Shown here: positions 1 through 7,754 of the stretch, in pieces
How positions within the stretch are numbered: the stretch's first letter is position 1
Layout: each line of letters starts with the position of its first letter
Assembly (NCBI GenBank): GCA_902801985.1
Contig: CADCKD010000003.1
Location: forward strand, 62,001 to 126,000
Direction of reading: 5' to 3'
From: an uncultured bacterium
GTDB lineage: Bacteria; Cyanobacteriota; Vampirovibrionia; Gastranaerophilales; Gastranaerophilaceae
Length of the DNA: 64,000 nucleotides
Position numbers and translations under genes: made by a program
The notes under the pieces: model-generated
What the model was told of the DNA's origin: nothing
What the model saw: only the letters and a program-made list of their open reading frames with translations
Databases searched by the model: none

Positions 1-322
1 TAGCAACAGCTCCGCCAAAACCTTTTCCGGGGTTAAATATATTACCCATTGTCAAACCGATTATCAGCGCAAGTGTCGTTACTATTTCAAAATAGATGAT
101 TGTTTTTAAACCGATTTTGCCAAGTTTTTTTACATCACTATGGCCTGCAATGCCGCTAACTAATGTTGCAAATAACAACGGCGCTATAATCATTTTTACC
201 ATTCGTAGAAATATTACGGCAAAAGTTTTCATCTTAACCGCACTGTGGGGGCAAAAATGACCAAAAACAACGCCCAGCACTAACGCTGCAAATATAAAAA
301 ATGTCAGTTTCGATTGTTTCAA
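1..322 (-). CDS. DAACS/SDF-family dicarboxylate (or glutamate) symporter, C-terminal part outside window
   Basis: The first 107 residues of an inner-membrane secondary transporter of the sodium:dicarboxylate symporter family (DctA/GltP/GltT), which imports C4-dicarboxylates or acidic amino acids with Na+ or H+. The visible part shows a first hydrophobic helix, then the family-typical run around MIIAPLLFATLVSGIAG and GLKTIIYFEIVTTLALIIGL. I chose a TTG start at 320-322 because a GAGAGG ribosome site lies 6 bases upstream and the in-frame ATG at 325-327 meets a stop at once. The gene runs off the window before the substrate-binding hairpins, so substrate and coupling ion cannot be read. Confidence 0.85.
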   Translation of the reverse strand, partial: MKQSKLTFFIFAALVLGVVFGHFCPHSAVKMKTFAVIFLRMVKMIIAPLLFATLVSGIAGHSDVKKLGKIGLKTIIYFEIVTTLALIIGLTMGNIFNPGKGFGGAVA

Positions 323-386
323 GGCATACCTCTCAAAACAAATTATAAATCAAACATAGGGTAAAAACACAAAGTTTTTCTATATT

Positions 387-1574
387 TTACAAAATATTAA
401 TGTCTAATTTCTGTGCTAATTCACTCAACATATAAAAAGATCCGCAGATTATATTCAATTTCCCGTCATTAAAAGGAATCTGAATATCCGAAGTCAGCTC
501 TTTACCTTGAACAGGAGAAGCTTTTTGTAATTCCTCAAATGTGGCGGAATTTGGATTACAAAAGTGATAAAAATATACTTCATCATTATTTTTTAGCAGT
601 TGATTAAGCATTTTAGGGTAATCTTTATTTCTCAAACAACCAAAAATAAATCTTCTTTTTTCAAACGGGTAATACAACTCTAAATTTTTTATAAGTGAAC
701 TTATTCCATTAGGGTTGTGGGCTCCGTCTATTATTAGATTTTTGTCTTTTATATACTGAAATCTGCAAGGATGATGAACGTTTGCCAATCCGTTATCAAT
801 CACATCCTGAGTTATGTTTGGGAAGCAAGTATCAATAGCGGCAAGCGCAAGTGAGAGATTTTCCTGTTGGTTAATTCCTTTTAATGAAAGTTTATCTGTA
901 TTTGAATAAGGTATAATGACCTCTAACGGTGCGTCAACTTCCATTGCTTTATCATAAAATGCTTCTTTGCCTTCGCATACTATACAAGGACAGTGTGGTT
1001 TTATTATTCCTGCTTTTTCTGCGGCGATTTTATCTGTTGTATTTCCGAGTTTTTCTGTATGATCCATATCTATATGAGTTATTATTGAACACAAGTTCTT
1101 TTTTATAACATTTGTAGCATCTAATCTGCCGCCAAGTCCTGTTTCTAATACGACAACTTCAACATTGTTATCTGCAAAATATTTGAACATAACTGATGTC
1201 AAAATTTCAAATTCCGTTAAATCAATATTGTTTTCATTCGCGAGGTCTGTTATTTCAAGTACATACCCTGCAAAGTCGGTATCTGATATTTGTAGACCAT
1301 TTATTTGAATTCTTTCTGTGTATCTGAAAATGTGCGGACTTGTGTACATTCCGACTTTTTTGCCTGCTTCTTTTAGGATGGATGCGAGTATTGCGCAAAC
1401 AGAACCTTTTCCGTTTGTGCCTGCAACATGAATGCAATTTAGTTTGTCTTGAGGATTTCCTAAAAGCTCCAAAATTGACGAAATTCTTTCTAAGCCCAGA
1501 GAAACTCTAAATTTCCCCGCAGAAGTCAAAATATCTGTTGCTTGTGTATAATTATAGTTCTCTTTCCTATCCAT
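387..1574 (-). CDS. folC: Folylpolyglutamate synthase / dihydrofolate synthase
   Basis: Cytosolic Mur-ligase-family enzyme of 395 residues that adds glutamate to dihydropteroate and/or to reduced folates using ATP. The nucleotide-binding loop HVAGTNGKGSV sits at about residues 49-59, the metal-site region HIDMDHTEKLG is in the middle, and IDGAHNPNG marks the C-terminal domain. Length is a little short of the usual 420-430. It is the only folC seen here, so it may be bifunctional. There is no Shine-Dalgarno before the ATG. A TAAAAT hexamer ends exactly 6 bases upstream, so the mRNA may be leaderless. It is divergent from the lytic transglycosylase. Confidence 0.93.
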   Translation of the reverse strand: MDRKENYNYTQATDILTSAGKFRVSLGLERISSILELLGNPQDKLNCIHVAGTNGKGSVCAILASILKEAGKKVGMYTSPHIFRYTERIQINGLQISDTDFAGYVLEITDLANENNIDLTEFEILTSVMFKYFADNNVEVVVLETGLGGRLDATNVIKKNLCSIITHIDMDHTEKLGNTTDKIAAEKAGIIKPHCPCIVCEGKEAFYDKAMEVDAPLEVIIPYSNTDKLSLKGINQQENLSLALAAIDTCFPNITQDVIDNGLANVHHPCRFQYIKDKNLIIDGAHNPNGISSLIKNLELYYPFEKRRFIFGCLRNKDYPKMLNQLLKNNDEVYFYHFCNPNSATFEELQKASPVQGKELTSDIQIPFNDGKLNIICGSFYMLSELAQKLDINIL

Positions 1575-1580
1575 AAGACT

Positions 1581-1586
1581 ATTTTA
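1581..1586 (-). promoter_or_regulatory. Candidate -10 box of a leaderless folC transcript
   Basis: TAAAAT on the minus strand, separated from the folC ATG by 6 bases, with a -35-like TTAATA 17 bases further up (1604-1609). Transcription from it would begin at or next to the start codon. The same geometry recurs at several genes in this window. Confidence 0.45.
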
Positions 1587-1657
1587 CAACAAATATTAAA
1601 GAGTATTAATGTTTGTGGTATTATAGTAATATGCATTAGAGCAAAGGTGTTTATATT

Positions 1658-2113
1658 TTGAATAAATTTATAAAGTATTTATCTGTATTTATGATTTTAG
1701 TTTTTTCTTGTTCGGCCTTTTGTGCCACAACACAAGAAGTTAAACAAAATATAATTCGTCAGTCAAAGGCTATGGGTGTTGATCCGGCCATAATGCTTAG
1801 TATCGCAAAAGCTGAGTCGGGATTCAGACAAGAAGCGAAAGCAGGCAATAATATCGGTGTATTCCAGTTATCAACTCATATTGCAAAAACTATGGGGATA
1901 AATCCTTATGATCTTGATGATAATATAAAGGGCGGAATTGTTTATTATAAAAATATGTATAACAAATTTGGTTCAATGGAGCTTGCTGTTGCGGCATATA
2001 ATACCGGAGCAGGAGCAATAACAAGAAACGGTAATACTGTTCCTTCTTATGCAAGACCTTTTGTTAATCGAATAATGAATAATTATAAATCTTTCAAACA
2101 AACAGGTTTATAA
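1658..2113 (+). CDS. Secreted lytic transglycosylase, SLT domain
   Basis: A 151-residue peptidoglycan-cleaving enzyme. Residues 1-22 form a signal peptide. The SLT domain follows at once: the catalytic glutamate is E53 in AKAESGFRQEA, then GVFQLS, and the closing AAYNTGAGAITR with VPSYARPFVNRIM. This is close to the minimal catalytic domain with no wall-binding module. The start is TTG at 1658, preceded by CAAAGG at 1642-1647. No ATG is available without losing the signal peptide. It probably acts in the periplasm in wall remodelling or cell separation. Confidence 0.85.
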   Translation: MNKFIKYLSVFMILVFSCSAFCATTQEVKQNIIRQSKAMGVDPAIMLSIAKAESGFRQEAKAGNNIGVFQLSTHIAKTMGINPYDLDDNIKGGIVYYKNMYNKFGSMELAVAAYNTGAGAITRNGNTVPSYARPFVNRIMNNYKSFKQTGL

Positions 2114-2121
2114 TAAAATTA

Positions 2122-3474
2122 TTAATTTAGCCCTTTGCGTTTGTAGAAATCTTCGATAAATCCGGTGTTAAAGTTACCGCTCATAAAGATTTCGTCTTCA
2201 ATAATATCTTGATGGAACGGAATTGTTGTTTCAACTCCTGTTATTACGTATTCTTTTAGTGCACGGTACATTCTTCTGCGTGCTTCGTTACGGTTTCTGC
2301 CCCAGCAGATAAGTTTTCCTATCATTGAATCGTAATACGGCGGAATAGAATAATCTTGATATACGTGAGAATCCACTCTTACCCCGTATCCTCCCGGAGC
2401 TAAATAACCTGATATAGTCCCAGGATTTGGCATAAAATCTTTTGTCGGGTCTTCTGCATTAATTCTACACTCGATGGCGTGACCTTTTAATTTGATATCA
2501 TCTTGTGTGTAGCTCAATTTTTCACCTGAAGCTATCATTATTTGTTCTCTAACAATATCAACGCCTGAAATCATTTCTGTTACGCAGTGTTCAACCTGAA
2601 TCCTGGTATTCATTTCCATAAAGTACCAGCTTCCGTCGTGGTCAAGTAAAAATTCACAAGTACCAGCGCCTTCATAATTTATTGCCTTTGCTGCTCTAAC
2701 AGCTGCTGCACCCATTTCTTGACGTGTTTGTTCATCTATTGCTGGGGAAGGTGCTTCTTCTAACAGTTTTTGATGACGTCTTTGGATAGAGCAGTCTCTT
2801 TCTCCCAAATGAATAACGTTTCCAAAACTGTCACCCAAAATTTGAACTTCTATGTGACGTGGATTTTCTAAGAATTTTTCTGCATAAACATCGGGATTCC
2901 CGAAGAAATTTTTTGCTTCTGCTTGGCAAAGTTCCATATTGATTTCAACTTCTTCGTCGTTACGGCATACTCGCATTCCTTTTCCACCGCCACCGGCTGT
3001 CGCTTTTAGAATAATCGGATACCCTACTCTGTTTCCAAATTCTTGAACTTCTTCTACTGTTTTAACAATTCCTGTTCCCGGTGTTACAGGAACGTCATTA
3101 TCTATCATTGTTTGACGAGCTGTTGCTTTGTCACCCATTTTTTTCATTGCGTCAGATGATGGACCTATAAATTTTATCCCTTGTTTTTCACAAATTTCCG
3201 CAAAATCAGCGCGCTCTGACATAAAACCATACCCAGGGTGAATTGCGTCTGCACCTGAAACCATTGCAGCAGACATTATTGATGGGATATTTAAATAGCT
3301 GTCTACACTTTTTGCCGGACCGACACAGTATGCTTCTGTGGCTAATCTTACGTGGAGTGAATTTGCATCTGCTTGAGAATATATTGCTACTGTCGGAATT
3401 CCGATTTCTCTGCAGGCTCTTATTATTCTTACGGCGATTTCACCTCTGTTTGCTATTAATACTTTTCTAAACAT
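2122..3474 (-). CDS. accC: Biotin carboxylase subunit of acetyl-CoA carboxylase
   Basis: ATP-grasp enzyme of 450 residues that carboxylates the biotin on AccB using bicarbonate and ATP, the first half of malonyl-CoA formation. The N-terminus MFRKVLIANRGEIAVR, the glycine loop AGGGGKGMR and the active-site run FMEMNTRIQVEHCVTE are intact. The open frame extends 22 codons upstream, but the ATG at 3474 has an AAAGAGGG ribosome site and matches the family N-terminus, so I place the start there. It follows accB by 105 bases in the order efp-accB-accC. The carboxyltransferase genes accA and accD are not in the window. Confidence 0.96.
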   Translation of the reverse strand: MFRKVLIANRGEIAVRIIRACREIGIPTVAIYSQADANSLHVRLATEAYCVGPAKSVDSYLNIPSIMSAAMVSGADAIHPGYGFMSERADFAEICEKQGIKFIGPSSDAMKKMGDKATARQTMIDNDVPVTPGTGIVKTVEEVQEFGNRVGYPIILKATAGGGGKGMRVCRNDEEVEINMELCQAEAKNFFGNPDVYAEKFLENPRHIEVQILGDSFGNVIHLGERDCSIQRRHQKLLEEAPSPAIDEQTRQEMGAAAVRAAKAINYEGAGTCEFLLDHDGSWYFMEMNTRIQVEHCVTEMISGVDIVREQIMIASGEKLSYTQDDIKLKGHAIECRINAEDPTKDFMPNPGTISGYLAPGGYGVRVDSHVYQDYSIPPYYDSMIGKLICWGRNRNEARRRMYRALKEYVITGVETTIPFHQDIIEDEIFMSGNFNTGFIEDFYKRKGLN

Positions 3475-3579
3475 AATATCCCTCTTTAAGTCGGACGTGT
3501 CTGTAAAGTCTTTATGGGTAGATAAGTTTATATAATACAAACTTATCGGACTTACAGCTTTATTTGATTTACCCGACTA

Positions 3580-4038
3580 CTATTCTACGTACATAAGGAC
3601 TTGACCGAATTCAACAGGCTGCCCGTCTTCTACACAAACTTCAACAACCTTTCCGGTAACTTCCGCCTTTATTTCATTCATCATTTTCATTGCTTCGATT
3701 ATGCATACAACATCCCCTTGATGAACCGGTTGACCTGCTTTTACAAATGGTTCGGCATCAGGTGACGGAGCCATATAAAAAGTTCCAACCATAGGTGATG
3801 TTATTGGGGTTCCTGTGCTTTTTGGTTCAGAAACACTTGTTTGATTTTCTTTAGTCGATGCTGCTTCTTCAATCGGTGAAGATACAACATTTGCTGCAGC
3901 AACAGTATGAGCTGAAGTTACGATAACTTCTTTTCTTATTGTAATTGCTTGTTCCCCATCTTCTAAAGAAATTTCGCTTAATCCGTTGTCGGTAATTATT
4001 TTTGCTAATTTATCAATGTATTCTGTTTCAAATTTCAT
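3580..4038 (-). CDS. accB: Biotin carboxyl carrier protein of acetyl-CoA carboxylase
   Basis: 152-residue carrier that shuttles CO2 between AccC and the carboxyltransferase. The C-terminal biotinyl domain (about 78-152) has the motif EAMKM with K118 as the biotin attachment site. The N-terminal 35 residues are the helical AccC-binding segment, joined by an Ala/Thr/Ser-rich linker (about 40-75). It would be modified by the BirA encoded at 55015-55740. Its position between efp and accC repeats the efp-accB neighbourhood common in Cyanobacteria. Confidence 0.95.
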   Translation of the reverse strand: MKFETEYIDKLAKIITDNGLSEISLEDGEQAITIRKEVIVTSAHTVAAANVVSSPIEEAASTKENQTSVSEPKSTGTPITSPMVGTFYMAPSPDAEPFVKAGQPVHQGDVVCIIEAMKMMNEIKAEVTGKVVEVCVEDGQPVEFGQVLMYVE

Positions 4039-4104
4039 AATATGTCCCTTTTTTTATAAATATTCTTGGCGATGTATTTACACCGCCAAGAATGTAAAAG
4101 CTAT

Positions 4105-4662
4105 TTATACTCTGTCTAAATATTCATTAGAGCGAGTATCTACACGAATGATATCTCCGTTTGCTACAAAGAACGGAACGTTAACAACCGCACCTGTTTC
4201 TAATGTTGCAGGTTTTGTTCCGCCTTGAGAAGTGTTTCCTTTTTCTGAAGGTGGAGTGTCAACTACTGCTAATTCTACGTGTGGTGGAATGTCAACCCCG
4301 ATTACTTTGCCTTCGTGCAATAGTATCATTACGTTCATGTTTTCTTTTAAGTATTTTTTGCCTTCTCCGACTTGAGCTTCAGCTACGTGTAATTGATCGT
4401 ATGTTTCGTTATCCATCATAACGTAGTCTGAACCTTCTTTATATAAATATTGCATTTCACGTCTGTCCAGAGTTGCTTTTGCAACTTTTTCGCCGGCTCT
4501 AAATGTTTTTTCAACAACTTGGCCTGTCATAACGTTTTTTAATTTTGATCTGACAAAAGCGGAACCTTTACCCGGTTTTACGTGCAAAAATTCAACAACT
4601 GACCATAGGCCGTTATCTAATTCAATTGTCAAACCTGTTTTAAAATCGTTTACTGAAATCAT
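4105..4662 (-). CDS. efp: Translation elongation factor P
   Basis: 185-residue tRNA-shaped factor that relieves ribosome stalling at polyproline stretches. The tip loop reads [10 protein letters not shown], so the residue that is modified in many bacteria is a lysine, K32. The three beta-barrel domains are complete and the C-terminus has the family [10 protein letters not shown]. The loop resembles the Bacillus type more than the arginine-rhamnose type; no modification enzyme is seen in the window. A strong AAGGGG ribosome site precedes the ATG. It is probably co-transcribed with accB and accC. Confidence 0.96.
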   Translation of the reverse strand: MISVNDFKTGLTIELDNGLWSVVEFLHVKPGKGSAFVRSKLKNVMTGQVVEKTFRAGEKVAKATLDRREMQYLYKEGSDYVMMDNETYDQLHVAEAQVGEGKKYLKENMNVMILLHEGKVIGVDIPPHVELAVVDTPPSEKGNTSQGGTKPATLETGAVVNVPFFVANGDIIRVDTRSNEYLDRV

Positions 4663-4763
4663 ATTTTTCCCCTTATATATCTCTTTTTCTTATTTTGTAT
4701 TCGGATAATAACATAAATATGAAAATTTTACAAAAAATGTTCTATCTTGTTACAATTTTTCTA

Positions 4764-4796
4764 TAAATAAAAAAACTTCCATAAAAGGAAGCTTTA
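4764..4796 (-). terminator. Intrinsic terminator of the purine nucleoside phosphorylase gene
   Basis: Minus-strand stem AAAGCTTCC/GGAAGTTTT (9 pairs, one G-U) with a 6-base loop followed by a T-run. The stem overlaps the stop codon of the gene, so termination is placed immediately at its end. Confidence 0.75.
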
Positions 4797-5600
4797 TTTG
4801 ATATTTTGAAGTAGTAGCAATATAAGCTTTATAAAGTTTTCTTTCACTTTTTCTGCTGTTTCAATTACTTCTTCGTGTGTTAATTTTCTTGTAGAAATGC
4901 CGCTGGCAAAGTTTGTTATACAGCTTATACCTATGACATTCATGCCGCAGTAATTCGCAACAATTGCTTCCGGTACTGTTGACATACCTGCTGCATCTGC
5001 CCCCATTGTTCTTGCCATTTTTATTTCTGCCGGAGTTTCATAGGATGGCCCTGTTGTTGCAATATATACACCATGTTTTATATCTATTCTTAGGTGTCTT
5101 GCTGCTGCATCTACTATTTTGATTAAATTTTTGTTATAAACTTCTGACATATCAGGAAATCTTGGGCCGATTCTAAAATCGTTAGGTCCTATCAGAGGAT
5201 TATTCCCCATAAAGTTTATGTGATCGGTTATGACCATTAAATCTCCTGGTTGGAATGATTTATTGATTGCTCCGGCTGCGTTGGTTAGTATAATTGTTTT
5301 GACTCCAAGAGCGCGCATAACTTTGATAGGATAAGTGATTTCTTCCATGGAATATCCTTCATAGTAATGGTTTCTCCCCTGCATCATAACTACCGGACGG
5401 CCCTCAATATTTGCAAAGACCAACTGCCCTTTATGTCCGCTTATTGTTGAAGATACAAAATGCGGAATGTCTGAATACGGAATTGCGTATTCACAATAAT
5501 TGTCAGCTATTTCGCCCAGACCTGAGCCTAAAATGATGCCAATTTCAGGTGAAAAGCCTTCAGTGTACGTATTGATATAATCTATTGAATCATTTATCAT
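4794..5600 (-). CDS. punA: Purine nucleoside phosphorylase, trimeric type (class II)
   Basis: 268 residues. Splits purine nucleosides with phosphate to free base plus ribose-1-phosphate in nucleoside salvage. Family signatures in order: GSGLGEIAD (phosphate loop, about residue 25), the run around GHKGQLVFANIEGRPVVMMQ, TNAAGAIN, and GPSYETPAEIKMARTMGADA followed by GMSTVPEAI. The asparagine in the late motif (CITNFASGIS) suggests 6-oxopurine preference, which is family knowledge rather than something measured. A ribosome site AGGGG precedes the ATG. apt at 39204-39740 handles free adenine in the same salvage network. Confidence 0.93.
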   Translation of the reverse strand: MINDSIDYINTYTEGFSPEIGIILGSGLGEIADNYCEYAIPYSDIPHFVSSTISGHKGQLVFANIEGRPVVMMQGRNHYYEGYSMEEITYPIKVMRALGVKTIILTNAAGAINKSFQPGDLMVITDHINFMGNNPLIGPNDFRIGPRFPDMSEVYNKNLIKIVDAAARHLRIDIKHGVYIATTGPSYETPAEIKMARTMGADAAGMSTVPEAIVANYCGMNVIGISCITNFASGISTRKLTHEEVIETAEKVKENFIKLILLLLQNIK

Positions 5601-5664
5601 AACTAACCCCTAATCACAAAAATACACAATAATCCTTTTGAGATATTGTGTATTCTTTATTTTA

Positions 5665-5904
5665 CTAACCTACTAATCTGTTATCGTCAGCTTCAGAAGC
5701 TTTTACCATAAGTGCGTGTTCTACCGGATTTTCTCTTGTGTAGTTTGATTCGTGCGTATCTTCAAATCCGTATTCTTCGCGTGCTTTCTTAGCCTGACTT
5801 TCTTCTACTAATTTTTTTGCAAGTTCTGCAATTTCATATACTAATTTGTATCTGTTATCTGAATTTTCGTTTAATTCCCAAGCTATCTTTACGATTTGGT
5901 TCAT
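5665..5904 (-). CDS. rpoZ: Probable RNA polymerase omega subunit (RpoZ-like)
   Basis: 79 residues. The segment NRYKLVYEIAELAKKLVEE and the later NPVEHALMVKASE follow the omega pattern (NRY...A..AR.L, then a P-V-x-x-A-L helix). Omega helps RpoB and RpoC assemble. The similarity is short and the linker between the two parts is unusual (a Glu/Asn-rich stretch), so a different small protein is possible. GAGGA precedes the ATG. It stands alone between punA and the palindromic element. Confidence 0.6.
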   Translation of the reverse strand: MNQIVKIAWELNENSDNRYKLVYEIAELAKKLVEESQAKKAREEYGFEDTHESNYTRENPVEHALMVKASEADDNRLVG

Positions 5905-5980
5905 TTAATAATCCTCACTATTTACCTTTATATTTATCATATAATACAAATAATTTTTTCGCAAGTGTTATCAAATTAAA

Positions 5981-6212
5981 AGTTTGATAAGTCGGAAGTT
6001 TGATAAGTTTGATAAGTTCGTAACGGGTTATTTGGTTTATTATAATCTGTATTGTTATTTACTTACCCTTTCCTTATGAGGGGAAGGGTAGGGATAGGTG
6101 ATAATTTGTCAAAACAAAGTGGGGAACACCTCTTTCATCTCCCCTCACAAGGGGATAATACTGATAATACCCCGTAAAGAACTTCCTACTTATCCTACTT
6201 ATCGAACTTATT
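5981..6212. repeat. Palindromic, MITE-like non-coding element
   Basis: The 329-base gap between rpoZ-like and glgA holds no gene. It starts with tandem copies of AGTTTGATAAG (5981-6019) followed by TAACGGGTTATT. It ends with the inverted counterpart (6165-6212: AATACCCCGTAAAG, then CTACTTATC units). Inside, an inner pair around 6065-6102 and 6122-6155 (CCCTTTCC/GGAAGGG and CCCCTC/GAGGGG) continues the dyad. The whole block therefore reads as one imperfect large palindrome without an open frame. Confidence 0.6.
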
Positions 6213-6233
6213 AAATTATATAAATGTAATAGA

Positions 6234-7682
6234 CTATGTGTATGCTCTAATTTCTTTATACATATTCATATATTCTTTAGCGCTTTTCTTCCAAGAAAAG
6301 TCTTTTTCCATCGCTGATTTTCTCATTGCGTTGAGTACATATTTATCTTGGTATACCCAAAGAGCACATTTTATTGCGTTTAGCATATCCCAACCGTTGT
6401 ATGCCCAGAACTTAAAACCAGTAGAATCATCTAAAGGATAACCTGTAACGGTGTCTTCCAGCCCTCCGGTTGCTCGTACAATCGGTAAGGAGCCAAATCT
6501 CATTGCAATTAGCTGGCTAAGCCCGCAAGGTTCAAATTTCGACGGCATTAAGAAAAAGTCACTCCCTGCGTATATTTGGTTTGCTAATTTGCCGTCATAT
6601 CCAACGAATGTTCTTATATTTTTCGTGTTATTTGAAAGCCATATAAATAAGTTCTCATAATCCTTGTTTCCGCTTCCTAAAAATACAAAATCAGCATCAA
6701 GATTTTGCAATTCATATTGCATATCCCTTATTAAATCTATACCTTTTTGATCGACAAGTCTTGATACAAGTGCAATAAGCGGTCTTTCAGGTCTATATTC
6801 TAAACCAAAGTACTTGCATACTGCTTTTTTATTTTCTTCTTTGTTTTCAAGCGACTTAACATTATAATTCTTTGCTATATTTTTATCTGTTTCAGGGTCA
6901 AATGCATTATAATCTATCCCGTTTAGGATTCCTAATAATTTTTCTTGATTCATTCTTAGTGTATAATCAAGTCCTTCGCCATATTCGCCGCCAAGAATTT
7001 CTCTTGAATAATTCGGAGAAACCGCAACAATCTTATCTGCATAGTTTATTGCACCTTTCATCCAATTAACTCTGCCGTAGTGCTCACAGCCCCATTGGTT
7101 ATAGACAATGTCTTTACGCATATTGGCAAAATCAATTACATCTTCAAACCATACTCCTTGGTATGCAAGGTTATGAATTTGAAATACACTTTTTGTGTTT
7201 TTCCAGAAATCATCAAATTTGTAATTAGAATGCAAATATAATGGTAGCATAGCTGTATGCCAGTCATTTGCGTGTATTATATCCGCTCTGAAGTTTAATG
7301 CTTTAGCATATTCCATTACTGCCAGTGAAAAAGAAATATACCTTTCGTGTTCGTATCTCGGATCAAGTCCTTGGGGATAGACTTCCTTAAATGGGGTAAA
7401 ATACCAATCATTTTTTACAAAGAAAACATTAATATCTGTTCCCGGAAGTTTTGTCATATATAAATTAAATTTGTGCTGTTGATATCCGAATGTTAGCCAC
7501 ATTTCAGAATTCTCAAGTTCCTTAATGCCATATTTTTCTTGATTAATACATCCGTGTAGCGGAGTAAATATTGCAATTTGGGCATCTTTTTCAATTTCTT
7601 TCGGGAGGCTTCCAATCACATCAGCAAGACCGCCAGCCTTTGAAAAAGGAGCAACTTCTGCAGCAGCAAATAAAATCTTCAT
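6234..7682 (-). CDS. glgA: Glycogen synthase, ADP-glucose type (GT5)
   Basis: 482-residue GT-B glycosyltransferase that elongates alpha-1,4-glucan from ADP-glucose (the family can also use UDP-glucose). N-terminal motif EVAPFSKAGGLADVIG contains the substrate lysine. The C-terminal domain has PSKFEPCGLSQLIAMRFG and RATGGLEDTV. Length matches the family (about 480). AGAGG precedes the ATG at 7682. No glgC or glgB lies beside it; the GH13-like enzyme at 30288 is the only other glucan gene in the window. Confidence 0.95.
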   Translation of the reverse strand: MKILFAAAEVAPFSKAGGLADVIGSLPKEIEKDAQIAIFTPLHGCINQEKYGIKELENSEMWLTFGYQQHKFNLYMTKLPGTDINVFFVKNDWYFTPFKEVYPQGLDPRYEHERYISFSLAVMEYAKALNFRADIIHANDWHTAMLPLYLHSNYKFDDFWKNTKSVFQIHNLAYQGVWFEDVIDFANMRKDIVYNQWGCEHYGRVNWMKGAINYADKIVAVSPNYSREILGGEYGEGLDYTLRMNQEKLLGILNGIDYNAFDPETDKNIAKNYNVKSLENKEENKKAVCKYFGLEYRPERPLIALVSRLVDQKGIDLIRDMQYELQNLDADFVFLGSGNKDYENLFIWLSNNTKNIRTFVGYDGKLANQIYAGSDFFLMPSKFEPCGLSQLIAMRFGSLPIVRATGGLEDTVTGYPLDDSTGFKFWAYNGWDMLNAIKCALWVYQDKYVLNAMRKSAMEKDFSWKKSAKEYMNMYKEIRAYT

Positions 7683-7754
7683 TTTTCCTCTCTTTCTGAA
7701 AAAAAATATTTAAACGGAAGGGTAAAATGATTTTCCACCATAATTGATTTTATG

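Noticed and set aside
3243-3470. Leucine-rich 75-codon plus-strand frame inside accC
   Set aside because: Antisense shadow of the conserved N-terminal domain of biotin carboxylase.
5981-6020. CRISPR-like direct repeats (GATAAGT units)
   Set aside because: Units are 9-12 bases, contiguous without spacers, and mirrored at the other end, so they belong to a palindromic element.
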